From Chitinophagaceae bacterium (GTDB lineage Bacteria > Bacteroidota > Bacteroidia > Chitinophagales > UBA10324): DNA of 38,472 nt. Made by a program: the position numbers and the translations under genes. Of this stretch, positions 27,291 through 35,935 are shown one piece after another (within the stretch, counting starts at the first letter, position 1; each line of letters begins with the position of its first letter). A model generated the notes under the pieces. That model searched no databases. It was given only the letters and a program-made list of their open reading frames with translations, and was not told where the DNA came from. The stretch is taken from NCBI GenBank assembly GCA_947469485.1, contig CANIPU010000021.1, positions 1 through 38,472 of the forward strand. Reading direction: 5' to 3'.

Positions 27291-28367
27291 TCAACACTTC
27301 TCTAAAAAATTCTGAACAGTCTTTTCGAGTTGATTATTTGAATTTGGCAATTGAAATCCCGAGAAGTTTTCAATTTCATTCAGCGCATTCCTCAAACTGA
27401 AGGAAGATTGCGAAGCACAATAAAAAAACTTTTGGGAATGAAAATAATCGCCTAGATATTCCTGTTCGGTTTGTCCTGGCGTGGGAATGAGCATTGCTTT
27501 TTTTCCTGTAGCTGCTAAATCCATAATGGTACTGTATCCACTGCGACTCACAACATATTTCGATTGCATGATTGCTTTGTTCAGTTCATCAGCATTTAAA
27601 TGCGAAATGGCTTTGATGTGATTAGGAGTTTTTAGTTCAGTTTCATTTCCCGGAATACCGCGCACAATTAAAGTTTGCAGATTCATATCGCTTAACTGCT
27701 GCAACAGTTTTTCTTCGAGCACTGTGCGCTGGGGTTCAGGCCCTGAAAGAATTACGAGCAGATCATTTATTATTTCAAATCCTTCCAGTTTTTTAAATCG
27801 CGAAAGCGACCCAATAAAAGTTGTTTGCGGCGGCAGCGGGTATTTATGCGAAAGAATTCCTGAAAGATTTTCGTTGTCCGCATAATCGGGGACCCAGCAG
27901 CAATCATATTTATTCATGATGCGATAGTTCAGTTTGTAAATAAATCTTTCTGCCCACTTAAAAACCGACGGCATAATAATTCCCACCTGGTGAGTCATAA
28001 AAACACATGGTACATTATGATTAAATAATCCGAATCGGTTATCCGAAATTACTCCGTCGAGTTTTAATTCTTTGATTAATTGTTTCAGCTTTTTGTGTTC
28101 AGCGAAACCTGAATTAATCAGTTTCGGAATTTGCGGAATAATTGCCATGGCAAATGAACCTGATCGGCGATACCTGATGTCGTATCCATCAATCACACAA
28201 CTTTCCAGTTCGGGAAATTCCTGTTGCAGAATTTTCAGCGGCCTGCCATTGCTCCCGATAATTACTTCGGCATTTTGTTTTTGCAACTCACGAATAACAG
28301 GAATGCATCGTGTAGCATGCCCCAATCCCCAATCCAGTGGTGCTACCAATATTCGTTTTCGGTTCAT
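27291..28367 (-). CDS. MurG-like (GT-B fold) glycosyltransferase, 358 aa
   Basis: The N-terminal block ILVAPLDWGLGHATRCIPVI resembles the Gly-rich acceptor loop of MurG-type enzymes. The C-terminal half has a donor-site pattern, SRSGYSTIMDLAATGKKAML followed by PTPGQTEQEYLG, which is close to the MurG UDP-sugar-binding loop. No membrane span or signal is seen, so it is probably a cytoplasmic, membrane-associated transferase. The overall sequence is not MurG itself but the related uncharacterised family with a WGLGHATR start. The ATG at 28367 is preferred to the TTG one codon upstream. It converges on murF-alr with a 10-bp gap and no visible terminator. Substrates unknown. Confidence 0.78.
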   Translation of the reverse strand: MNRKRILVAPLDWGLGHATRCIPVIRELQKQNAEVIIGSNGRPLKILQQEFPELESCVIDGYDIRYRRSGSFAMAIIPQIPKLINSGFAEHKKLKQLIKELKLDGVISDNRFGLFNHNVPCVFMTHQVGIIMPSVFKWAERFIYKLNYRIMNKYDCCWVPDYADNENLSGILSHKYPLPPQTTFIGSLSRFKKLEGFEIINDLLVILSGPEPQRTVLEEKLLQQLSDMNLQTLIVRGIPGNETELKTPNHIKAISHLNADELNKAIMQSKYVVSRSGYSTIMDLAATGKKAMLIPTPGQTEQEYLGDYFHSQKFFYCASQSSFSLRNALNEIENFSGFQLPNSNNQLEKTVQNFLEKC

Positions 28368-28477
28368 CAATTATTTATCGGAGTGCAAATAAGAAAAAAC
28401 AAATTTCATCGTTGAAAATAATTACTGTTAATTAAAAACGATTGCTCAATTTTACAATCACAATAAAAACAAATCTG

Positions 28478-28651
28478 ATGTTTAATTATAAAAAAGCATT
28501 TAGCCGAATTGTTCTTCTGTTTAGTTTTGCATTATTATTTAACGGCTGTTTTTTATTTAAAAAGTGTGGCGATTGCCCTTCTTTTTCAAAGAAAAATATT
28601 AATCCAAATTCGGTTTTAGCTGTTCAAAAAAGTTTGAATACCAACCAATAG
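28478..28651 (+). CDS. Small predicted lipoprotein upstream of feoAB, 57 aa
   Basis: A hydrophobic segment (about 9-22) ends in a lipobox LFNGC (Cys24). The short mature part, with a CGDC motif (30-33) and Lys/Asn/Ser-rich residues, has no recognised domain. The ATG at 28478 is preferred to a TTG at 28442. It lies 72 bp before feoA on the same strand and may be cotranscribed; whether it belongs to iron uptake is unknown. Cys30 and Cys33 could bind metal or form a disulfide (inference). Confidence 0.55.
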   Translation: MFNYKKAFSRIVLLFSFALLFNGCFLFKKCGDCPSFSKKNINPNSVLAVQKSLNTNQ

Positions 28652-28685
28652 AATTTCCTGCTGATAAACATCATTTGTATAAATA

Positions 28686-28714
28686 TTGAAGCTTAAAGGC
28701 TTGTGCGTATTTTG
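28686..28714 (+). promoter_or_regulatory. Candidate promoter just upstream of feoA
   Basis: TTG (28686-28688), 19 bases, then TATTTTG (28708-28714), the same arrangement and -7 sequence (TATTTTGCG) as upstream of mltD. The feoA ATG is only 10 bp further, so a transcript from here would have almost no leader; this lowers confidence. No clear Fur box is seen. Confidence 0.3.
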
Positions 28715-28723
28715 CGCCTCCCA

Positions 28724-28960
28724 ATGAATAAGGTTGCTGTTCCACTGTCATTATTAAGAAAAGGCGATAAGGCAATAATCGTTTCTTTGGATGATTCAGC
28801 TATTTCTATCAAACTGATGGAAATGGGATGTATGCCCGGTGAGTTTTTAGAAGTAGATTATATTGCTCCTCTTGGTGACCCTATTTCAATTCGTATAGGA
28901 AATTATTTATTGGGATTAAGAAAAGATGAAGCGGTGGCCATAAAAGTGATAAAGCAGTGA
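28724..28960 (+). CDS. feoA: Ferrous iron transport protein A, 78 aa
   Basis: This is a small SH3-like protein. PLSLLRKGDKAIIVSLDD, followed by LMEMGCMPGEFLEVDYIAPLGDPISIRI and the tail GLRKDEAVAIKVI, is the full FeoA pattern. It works with FeoB in Fe(II) import, probably as a cytoplasmic partner. The ATG at 28724 gives the usual start. Its stop overlaps the feoB start by 4 bp (GTGA), so the two are translationally coupled. Confidence 0.95.
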   Translation: MNKVAVPLSLLRKGDKAIIVSLDDSAISIKLMEMGCMPGEFLEVDYIAPLGDPISIRIGNYLLGLRKDEAVAIKVIKQ

Positions 28961-31077
28961 GTGAACAAAAGAAAATTATTATAGCGCTTGCCGGAAATCC
29001 GAACTGCGGAAAAACATCGCTGTTCAATGTTCTCACGGGCATGCGGCAAAAAGTGGGAAATTTTCCCGGTGTTACAGTCGACAAAAAAACCGGTGTGCTT
29101 TTTCTTAATGATAAAACAGAGGCACTTGTTGTTGATCTTCCGGGAACATATAGTATTTATCCGCGGCGCATTGACGAGATGGTCACATTCGATGTGCTTG
29201 CAAACCCTGATAACGATTCGCACCCCGATGTGATTGTTTTGTTAGCCGATGCATCTAACCTGAAACGAAATTTATTGTTCTGTACACAGGTTATAGACAT
29301 GGGTATTCCAACCGTGATTGCGTTGAATATGATGGATGTGGCGGAAAAAAATAATATCCGCATTGATGTCTCAAAACTTGAAGAAGAGTTAGGAGTGCCT
29401 GTAATTCCTATGAATGCCCGAGATGGAAAAGGAGTAGACAAACTATTAAAAATATTATCTGCGGATGTATTAAAACCAAAGCGCAATTTTATTGATATTC
29501 AGAAACTGTGCGGCGAAGCAACTGAATTGAGCAACAAAATCCCTTATTCAAATGAATACGAAGCGGCACTTCTGGCGGTTCTACATAAAGAGTTAACAGA
29601 TTTTCCAGAGGAGAAGCATAAACTGATTGATGAGTGGGTTGCCGAAAAGAAATTTATAGCAGCTCGTTTTCAAGCAGAGGAGGTTTTGCAGCGATATAAT
29701 TCAATCAATCGAGTTGTTCAAAATTGTGTGAACGAAGAGCAAAAAGAAAATAAGAGTCTGGAAAACACATCACGAATTGATAAAATATTGTTGCATCCTG
29801 CCTGGGGATATCTGATTTTCCTTGGGGTTTTCTTTTTTGTATTTCAGGCAATATTTGCTTGGGCTCAGTACCCAATGGATTTAATCAGTTCAGTTTTTTC
29901 ATCGGCCGGAAACTATCTGCATGATTTATTGCCTGCCGGGATGATTAATGATTTGTTGATTCAGGGATTGTGGGCAGGAATTGGCGGAGTTGTGGTTTTT
30001 ATACCTCAAATAATGTTATTGTTTGGGTTCATTACCATATTAGAAGATACCGGTTATATGGCTCGTGTAAGTTTTCTTATGGACAAATTGATGCGCTCAA
30101 CCGGTCTCAGCGGAAAATCAACAGTGCCACTCATCAGTGGAATGGCCTGTGCAATTCCTGCCATTATGAGTACACGCAATATTGAAAGCTGGAAAGACAG
30201 GATAATCACAATAATGGTTGTGCCATTTATGAGTTGTTCAGCAAGATTGCCGGTTTATACTTTGCTGATAAGTTTTGCCGTTCCAAGTCAAACTATTTTC
30301 GGGATTTTTAACATCAGAGGAATGTGGATGCTTGGATTATATCTTTTTGGTTTTTTATCTGCAATTGTCGCGGCATTTATAATGAAACTTATTATAAAGA
30401 CAAAAGAGAAAAGTTTGTTCCTGATGGAACTGCCGATTTACCGATTGCCCAGATGGGGAAATGTTGGAGTTACTATGTTGGAGAAAGCAAAAGTATTTGT
30501 GACTGATGCTGGAAAAATTATAGTTGCAATATCAATTGTGCTTTGGTTTCTCGCCAGTTATGGACCAGGAAATGAAATTCAAGAGGTAGAAAAAAAATTT
30601 ACTGATACCGCATTTACCTCTCAATTTGACGCAATTGAATTGGATGCTTTACAACAAAGTGAAAAATTAACTCATTCTTATGCAGGACATATTGGCCACT
30701 TTATTGAACCTGCAATAATGCCTCTGGGCTTCGATTGGAAAATTGGTATTTCTTTGATTACTGCATTTGCAGCACGAGAAGTTTTTGTTGGGACTATTGC
30801 AACAATTTATAGCGTTGGCTCAACCGGTGATATGGATATGAATAAACTTCGCGCACGCATGCATAGTGAAATCAATCCGCAAACAGGTGAGAAGGTTTTT
30901 TCATTCGCTACTGTTGTTTCATTGATGATATTTTTTGCTCTTGCTATGCAATGCATGAGTACAATTGCTGTAGTTCGCCGTGAAACAAAAAGCTGGAAAT
31001 GGCCAATGATTCAACTTTTCTATATGACTGGAGTTGCGTACCTGGCAAGTTTTATAACATATCAATTATTGAAATAA
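28957..31077 (+). CDS. feoB: Ferrous iron transporter B, GTG start, 706 aa
   Basis: The N-terminal G domain has GNPNCGKTSLFN (G1, 13-24), NFPGVTVDKKTG (G2), DLPGTYSIYP (G3) and LNMMD (G4), followed by a guanine-dissociation-inhibitor-like helical part (about 165-260). The membrane part (about 275-706) has the two Gate-type repeats with GFITILEDTGYMARVSFLMD, LISGMACAIPAIMSTRNI and MSCSARLPVYTLL. FeoB imports Fe(II) across the inner membrane. The GTG at 28957 overlaps the feoA stop and gives MSEQKKIIIALAGNPN; no ATG lies closer. The stop is 4 bp before the end of the convergent cupin gene. Confidence 0.97.
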   Translation: MSEQKKIIIALAGNPNCGKTSLFNVLTGMRQKVGNFPGVTVDKKTGVLFLNDKTEALVVDLPGTYSIYPRRIDEMVTFDVLANPDNDSHPDVIVLLADASNLKRNLLFCTQVIDMGIPTVIALNMMDVAEKNNIRIDVSKLEEELGVPVIPMNARDGKGVDKLLKILSADVLKPKRNFIDIQKLCGEATELSNKIPYSNEYEAALLAVLHKELTDFPEEKHKLIDEWVAEKKFIAARFQAEEVLQRYNSINRVVQNCVNEEQKENKSLENTSRIDKILLHPAWGYLIFLGVFFFVFQAIFAWAQYPMDLISSVFSSAGNYLHDLLPAGMINDLLIQGLWAGIGGVVVFIPQIMLLFGFITILEDTGYMARVSFLMDKLMRSTGLSGKSTVPLISGMACAIPAIMSTRNIESWKDRIITIMVVPFMSCSARLPVYTLLISFAVPSQTIFGIFNIRGMWMLGLYLFGFLSAIVAAFIMKLIIKTKEKSLFLMELPIYRLPRWGNVGVTMLEKAKVFVTDAGKIIVAISIVLWFLASYGPGNEIQEVEKKFTDTAFTSQFDAIELDALQQSEKLTHSYAGHIGHFIEPAIMPLGFDWKIGISLITAFAAREVFVGTIATIYSVGSTGDMDMNKLRARMHSEINPQTGEKVFSFATVVSLMIFFALAMQCMSTIAVVRRETKSWKWPMIQLFYMTGVAYLASFITYQLLK

Positions 31078-31081
31078 GAAA

Positions 31082-31525
31082 TTACTTGCAGTAAGAAAGG
31101 CCCCATGGTCCTTCACAATTGAGTTGTAAAATCGCCCCCTCACTTTTTGTGTAAACAAAATGGTGAGAAAGTGCAGGATTGATATAAAAATCTCCGGCTT
31201 TAAATTCTGTTCCATTATTAATATCAACTTCTTCACCAAAACCAATAAAAACGCTTCCGCTTATCACAGTCACTCGTTCATCTTTCGGATGAAAGTGTGC
31301 GGGTAAAATGTAGTTTGGTGGAAACGCCACACGAATGGTAAATAAACCTTCCTGTTTTGAACTGCCTTCCATCAAAACAATTTTTGCTCCGGATGGAAAA
31401 GGTGCAGGCGCATCCTTCCATTGTAATTCTTCAGTATGAATCCGGATTGTGTCCTTGGTAATACCATTTTGTGCTAATGAAAAAAATGGTGAACAGAAAA
31501 AAAGGAAAATTAAAAGTTGCTTCAT
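31082..31525 (-). CDS. Secreted cupin-domain protein, 147 aa
   Basis: A signal peptide (1-18, ending SLA-Q) precedes one cupin barrel. Motif 1 is exact (HFHPKDERVTVISG: HxH, three residues, E, six residues, G), so a divalent metal is probably bound; motif 2 is GDFYINPALSHHFVY. A C-terminal pair of Cys (CEGPWGLSYC) may form a disulfide. The export signal makes it a periplasmic or secreted cupin. The family includes ChrR-like sensors and various dioxygenase-type enzymes, so the function is open. A 7-bp perfect inverted repeat lies 49 bp upstream (31574-31592). Confidence 0.82.
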   Translation of the reverse strand: MKQLLIFLFFCSPFFSLAQNGITKDTIRIHTEELQWKDAPAPFPSGAKIVLMEGSSKQEGLFTIRVAFPPNYILPAHFHPKDERVTVISGSVFIGFGEEVDINNGTEFKAGDFYINPALSHHFVYTKSEGAILQLNCEGPWGLSYCK

Positions 31526-31573
31526 TTGAAATATTATTAAAGAGTTAATGGCCTTTCAATTGTAAATAAAGTC

Positions 31574-31592
31574 TTACGATAATGAATCGTAA
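31574..31592. repeat. Inverted repeat upstream of the cupin gene
   Basis: TTACGAT (31574-31580) and ATCGTAA (31586-31592) are separated by 5 bases. No T-run follows on either strand, so an operator fits better than a terminator. It is located between the cupin start (31525) and the stop of the next minus-strand gene (31617). Confidence 0.5.
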
Positions 31593-31616
31593 ATGAACTT
31601 TTTCTTGTTTGAATTA

Positions 31617-32111
31617 TTAATGCAAGCATCCCATATACAATTTCATCTTTTTTATATATGCAGTTGGCACAACCTCCTGCACTGATTTCAATTGGAGTAA
31701 AGCTGATTTCTTAGAATCAAAAATTCCTGTAACAATTATCATTTTTGTTGTGTCAGTATTCTTCATATTTCCAGTCGAATAATACCACATCATCTCAATG
31801 CTTATTAAGCTTGTGCTGTACCTTCTTGGAAAATATGACCCTGCATAGATTTCATCATCTGAACTGTCGGGCGCTATCATTCCTCTTTTTGAATCGTAAA
31901 CTAAATTGTTTGAATATTCGATTCCGGTTTTTTTACTGATCTCTTTTGAAAGATTATCAAGAGCATGAAAATCTGCAGAAGTGCCGGCAATTACAATGTA
32001 TCTCTGAGCTGTTAACTCTTCAAAAGAATCGCTAAAGTCATTCTTGGAATTATTTTTCTGCGCCACGCATTCAAAAGAAAAAAATAAAGCAGGGAGAAAA
32101 AAATAGTTCAT
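31617..32111 (-). CDS. Secreted protein of unknown function, 164 aa
   Basis: A signal peptide (1-18, ending CVA-Q) is followed by a 146-residue body that I do not assign to a family. RYIVIAGTSADFHALDNLSK and the C-terminal stretch IIVTGIFDSKKSALLQLKSV have the spacing of SPOR-like repeats (a strand, then a Lys-rich helix named for peptidoglycan binding), but the match is loose. EIYAGSYFPRRYSTSLISIE in the middle and the final MGCLH look like conserved blocks. The ATG at 32111 is preferred over a TTG two codons upstream. The gene starts 8 bp after the uvrA stop codon on the same strand, so it may be cotranscribed with uvrA. Confidence 0.6.
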   Translation of the reverse strand: MNYFFLPALFFSFECVAQKNNSKNDFSDSFEELTAQRYIVIAGTSADFHALDNLSKEISKKTGIEYSNNLVYDSKRGMIAPDSSDDEIYAGSYFPRRYSTSLISIEMMWYYSTGNMKNTDTTKMIIVTGIFDSKKSALLQLKSVQEVVPTAYIKKMKLYMGCLH

Positions 32112-32118
32112 CTTCAAA

Positions 32119-35001
32119 TCAATCTTTCAATTTTCCCCTCAAATAATTCGCAGTATGCGAATTGCAGGTTTCTATCATTTCTTCCGGAGTGCCTTGAAAT
32201 AAAAGCTTCCCGCCTTCATCACCTCCATCCGGACCGAGGTCAATAATGTAGTCTGCACATTTTATCACTTCCATATTATGTTCAATGATTAAAACAGAGT
32301 GTCCGTTTTCAATCAAAGCATTAAATGATTGCAAAAGTTTACTGATGTCGTGAAAATGCAACCCGGTTGTTGGTTCATCGAAAATAAACAGCACTGGATT
32401 TTGCGAACTTCCTTTTCCGAGGAACGATGCAAGCTTAACACGCTGTGCCTCACCACCCGATAAAGTGCTCGATGACTGACCGAGTTTCACATAACCTAAT
32501 CCAACCTGTGCGAGCGGAAGAATGGAATCATGCAGATTTTTTTCATCAATAAAAAATTCAATTGCCTCATCAACAGTCAGGTCTAAAACATCAGCAATAT
32601 TTTTTCCTTTATAATTTACTTCCAACACTTCATCCTTAAATCGTTTGCCTTTGCACACTTCGCACAACAAATGGACATCACTTAAAAACTGCATCTCTAC
32701 CACAATTTCTCCTTCGCCCTTGCAATTATCACATCTACCACTATCCACATTAAATGAAAAATGTTTAGGTTGAAATCCTTTAAGCTGCGAACCGCGTTGC
32801 TTAGCATACAATTCGCGAATCAAATCATAAGCTTTTATATAAGTAACAGGATTGCTGCGCGATGATTTGCCAATCGGATTCTGATCAACCATTTCAATTT
32901 GTGTAAGAAGATTCATGTCTCCTTTCATTTCATAAAATTCACCAGGCTTGTCGCCAAAATTTCCGCATAAACGGGAAAGCGCAGGAAATGCAATTTGTTT
33001 AACCAAAGTTGTTTTGCCTGATCCACTTACCCCTGTCACTACTGTAATTACATTTAAAGGAATAGTAATATTTATGTTTTGTAAATTGTTTTGAGCGCAA
33101 CCATTGAACTCAATTTTATTAATCCAGTTTCTTCTTGTTTTTGGAATAGAAATTTTATGAACCCCGGTTAAATATTTTCCGGTAAGTGAATTTTTGTCTT
33201 TCAGGATTTCATCGAATGTTCCGCTGAAAACAACTTCGCCACCATGAGCACCTGCAAGCGGACCCATATCAATAATCTGGTCTGCATGATTCATGATTTC
33301 TTCTTCGTGTTCTACAACTAAAACGGTATTTCCAAGGTCGCGCAATTTGTGTAATACCTTAACAAGTTGACCGGTGTCTTTTGGGTGCAGTCCGATGCTT
33401 GGTTCATCCAATATGTAAAGAGAACTGGTGAGATTGCTTCCAAGTGTACGCGTTAAATTAATTCGTTGAGTTTCGCCACCTGAAAGTGTCGAAGAAATCC
33501 GGTTTAGTGTAAGATAGCCCAAGCCTACTTCCATCATAAACTGTAAGCGATTATTTATTTCAAGCAATAATCTTTTTGAAACTTCTTTTTCATAAACAGA
33601 AAGATTTAATGCAATAAAAAATTTCTGTAATTCTTTAACCGGCATCAATACCATTTCGCCAATTGACATTCCATCTACCTTTACATAAGATGATTCAATA
33701 CGCACTCTTGCGCCATGACAATCAGGGCAAGTTGTTTTACCACGATAGCGGGAAAGCAAAACACGGTACTGAATTTTATAACTCTGCTTTTCAAGTTCTT
33801 TGAAAAACTCATCGAGTCCATGAAAATATTTATTGCCAGTCCATAATAATTTTTTTTCACTTGCTGTCAGTTCTCGATATGACCGATGAACAGGAAAATC
33901 AAATTTATGAGCGCTTTTAATTAATAGTGTTAACCATTCACCCATTTTCTCACCTTTCCAGGGTGCAATAGCACCTTCATACACTGACCGGTTTTTATCT
34001 GGAATTACCAGATTTTCATCTACACCAATTACACTTCCGAAACCTTCACACTTACGACATGCACCGTATGGATTATTAAAGCTGAATAAATGAGGAGTTG
34101 GTTCTTCAAATAAAATTCCATCCATTTCAAATTTGTTGCTGAATTGTTTTTCGATTCCATCATGCAGAATGGTGCACATGCCATGCCCCTCAAAAAAAGC
34201 AACACCCAATGAATCAGAAATGCGCGACTGTAAATCTTCATCGTCCTTCTTCCACACAATTCTGTCCACCACCAACTGAAAAGTTTTCCCTTTCAGATTT
34301 TTCAACTGTGCATCATCAGCCAGTAATTCTTCTATCTTATAAACTTCTTTTTCCGATATAATTCTTGCAAAACCTTTTTGATTCAAAATCTGCAATTCCT
34401 GCTTTAAGGTTCGTGCCGTCGCAACAGTCGAATCTTTTACAACCTTCTTTGTTTTTGCCTGAGCATCAATTGCTGGAGTGCGTTGAGGCGAAAGAATAAA
34501 AACTGTGGTTGCTTCTTTCAGCGATTTTACAAAATCAACTACATCACTAACTTCATGTTTCTGCACTTCTTTTCCTGAAACAGGAGAATAAGTTTTTCCG
34601 ATGCGTGCATACAGCAGGCGCAGGTAATCATAAATTTCAGTAAGCGAACCAACAGTGGAACGCGAACTGCGCGTTGAAACTTTCTGCTCAATCGCAATCG
34701 CAGGACACAAACCCTTGATATAATCCACATCGGGCTTGTTCATGCGCACCAGAAACTGCCGCGCATAAGCCGACAGACTTTCGACATAGCGGCGCTGCCC
34801 TTCGGCGAACAAAGTGTCAATGGCGAGCGACGATTTCCCGGAGCCGCTCACCCCTGTAATCACCACTAATTTATTGCGACCTATTTCTAAATCTACATTC
34901 TTTAAATTGTGAACGCGCGCACCTTTGATGAGAATATTTTTCTCGTCTTTTTTAAATTTTATTTTGTCGTTCGGAATTTTATCTGATATTTGGCTCAACA
35001 T
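32119..35001 (-). CDS. uvrA: Excinuclease ABC subunit A, 960 aa
   Basis: Two ABC-ATPase halves are present. The first has Walker A GVSGSGKSSLAIDTLF and signature SSTLSGGETQRINL; the second has GVSGSGKTTLVKQ and SSTLSGGEAQRVKL. The first zinc-binding site shows CRKCEGFG and the matching CPDCHG; the second shows CDNCKGEG and CEVCKGKRF. UvrA dimers find bulky DNA lesions and load UvrB for nucleotide excision repair. The length matches the family. The frame is open 54 bp further upstream, but the ATG at 35001 gives a normal N-terminus. No clear LexA-type operator resembling the one at lexA is seen before this gene; a 5-bp inverted repeat (35010-35024) is noted only. Confidence 0.97.
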   Translation of the reverse strand: MLSQISDKIPNDKIKFKKDEKNILIKGARVHNLKNVDLEIGRNKLVVITGVSGSGKSSLAIDTLFAEGQRRYVESLSAYARQFLVRMNKPDVDYIKGLCPAIAIEQKVSTRSSRSTVGSLTEIYDYLRLLYARIGKTYSPVSGKEVQKHEVSDVVDFVKSLKEATTVFILSPQRTPAIDAQAKTKKVVKDSTVATARTLKQELQILNQKGFARIISEKEVYKIEELLADDAQLKNLKGKTFQLVVDRIVWKKDDEDLQSRISDSLGVAFFEGHGMCTILHDGIEKQFSNKFEMDGILFEEPTPHLFSFNNPYGACRKCEGFGSVIGVDENLVIPDKNRSVYEGAIAPWKGEKMGEWLTLLIKSAHKFDFPVHRSYRELTASEKKLLWTGNKYFHGLDEFFKELEKQSYKIQYRVLLSRYRGKTTCPDCHGARVRIESSYVKVDGMSIGEMVLMPVKELQKFFIALNLSVYEKEVSKRLLLEINNRLQFMMEVGLGYLTLNRISSTLSGGETQRINLTRTLGSNLTSSLYILDEPSIGLHPKDTGQLVKVLHKLRDLGNTVLVVEHEEEIMNHADQIIDMGPLAGAHGGEVVFSGTFDEILKDKNSLTGKYLTGVHKISIPKTRRNWINKIEFNGCAQNNLQNINITIPLNVITVVTGVSGSGKTTLVKQIAFPALSRLCGNFGDKPGEFYEMKGDMNLLTQIEMVDQNPIGKSSRSNPVTYIKAYDLIRELYAKQRGSQLKGFQPKHFSFNVDSGRCDNCKGEGEIVVEMQFLSDVHLLCEVCKGKRFKDEVLEVNYKGKNIADVLDLTVDEAIEFFIDEKNLHDSILPLAQVGLGYVKLGQSSSTLSGGEAQRVKLASFLGKGSSQNPVLFIFDEPTTGLHFHDISKLLQSFNALIENGHSVLIIEHNMEVIKCADYIIDLGPDGGDEGGKLLFQGTPEEMIETCNSHTANYLRGKLKD

Positions 35002-35156
35002 TTTTACAACTCTTCTCGTAAGAGGGAGCAAATAAAAGATAAACTCACACAGCAACGAAACACTTCTACACTCAATTTCAAGAAGTTTTATAAGTTAAGA
35101 TCTACATTACTTAGTCGCTGTTAATCATTAAACCCCTGTTTCAAATTCATGGCTTG

Positions 35157-35203
35157 AATTCTACAATTCATTTAACCCTTTATTCATCAAAAATTGTAGA
35201 ATT
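35157..35203 (+). promoter_or_regulatory. Perfect 12-bp inverted repeat ending at the ECF sigma start codon
   Basis: AATTCTACAATT (35157-35168) and AATTGTAGAATT (35192-35203) are exact reverse complements separated by 23 bases. The second arm ends on the base before the ATG at 35204. In RNA it would form a hairpin covering the translation start region; in DNA it could be a spaced operator. Confidence 0.6.
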
Positions 35204-35791
35204 ATGCAAACCAACCAAACCCTTAATGACCATGCTCTGGTGCAAGCTTACCAGCGTGGCAACGAACAGGCATTAACCACACTCGTGCAAATGCACAAGC
35301 AGCGCGTGTTTTCAGCCATTTACATGTTTGTGCGCGACCGGTATATCGCCGAAGATTTATTCCAGGAAACTTTTATTAAGGTGGTGGACAAGCTCCGGCA
35401 AGGGCAGTATCACGAGGAAGGAAAATTTCTTCCGTGGGTGTTGCGCATTGCGAATAATCTGTGCATTGATTATTACCGGAAAGTAAAGCGCACACCAAAA
35501 GTTAAAGTCACTACTTCTGACGGAACAGATATTTTCAAGTACATAAAATTTGAAGGCGACAACGGGCACGATGCAATGGTGCGCGAGCAGGCGTATGTGC
35601 GTGTTCGCAAGTTAGTGGATATGCTTCCCGAAGAGCAGAAAGAAGTAATCATACTTCGTCATTATGCCGATTTAAGTTTTAAGGAAATTGCCGACCTCAC
35701 CGGTGTCAGCATCAATACTGCACTCGGAAGAATGCGCTACGGACTCATCAATATCCGCCGGTTGATGGAAGAGAAGAAAATTGCATTGTAA
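35204..35791 (+). CDS. ECF sigma-70 family RNA polymerase sigma factor, 195 aa
   Basis: Region 2 (about residues 20-95) includes RDRYIAEDLFQETFIKVVDK and LPWVLRIANNLCIDYYRKVK. Region 4 (about 135-190) includes LPEEQKEVIILRHYADLSFK and a helix-turn-helix, GVSINTALGRMRYGLINIRR. The 35-residue linker between them is longer and more basic than in the other sigma factor here (3951-4502), so they are not recent duplicates. A short anti-sigma-like gene follows after 198 bp. A perfect 12-bp inverted repeat ends directly before the ATG and probably controls this gene (inference). Confidence 0.92.
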   Translation: MQTNQTLNDHALVQAYQRGNEQALTTLVQMHKQRVFSAIYMFVRDRYIAEDLFQETFIKVVDKLRQGQYHEEGKFLPWVLRIANNLCIDYYRKVKRTPKVKVTTSDGTDIFKYIKFEGDNGHDAMVREQAYVRVRKLVDMLPEEQKEVIILRHYADLSFKEIADLTGVSINTALGRMRYGLINIRRLMEEKKIAL

Positions 35792-35903
35792 CCTTTAGTA
35801 AAATTTGTTTCAGGCACACACAATAACCCAAAAGTGTTTGCGTTAAGCACCACATAAATGGAAACTGTCATTCAGCAATCAATAAAAATGAACTCCACCT
35901 TTT

Positions 35904-35935
35904 CCCTTCCCGCCTTGGGAAGGGTTAAAGGCGGG
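35904..35935. repeat. GC-rich element with two mutually exclusive hairpins
   Basis: CCCTTCCC (35904-35911) pairs with GGGAAGGG (35917-35924), and CCCGCCTT (35909-35916) pairs with AAGGCGGG (35928-35935). The stems share 35909-35911 and cannot form together. The element is much richer in G+C than its surroundings and looks like the small dispersed palindromic repeats found between genes in Bacteroidota. Confidence 0.55.

Noticed and set aside
28652-28690. Fur box before feoA
   Set aside because: Only a weak partial ATAAACATCATTTGTAT resemblance; no clear 19-bp palindrome.
35002-35060. LexA-like operator before uvrA
   Set aside because: Only a 5-bp inverted repeat (CTCTT-N5-AAGAG) is seen, unlike the repeat at lexA.
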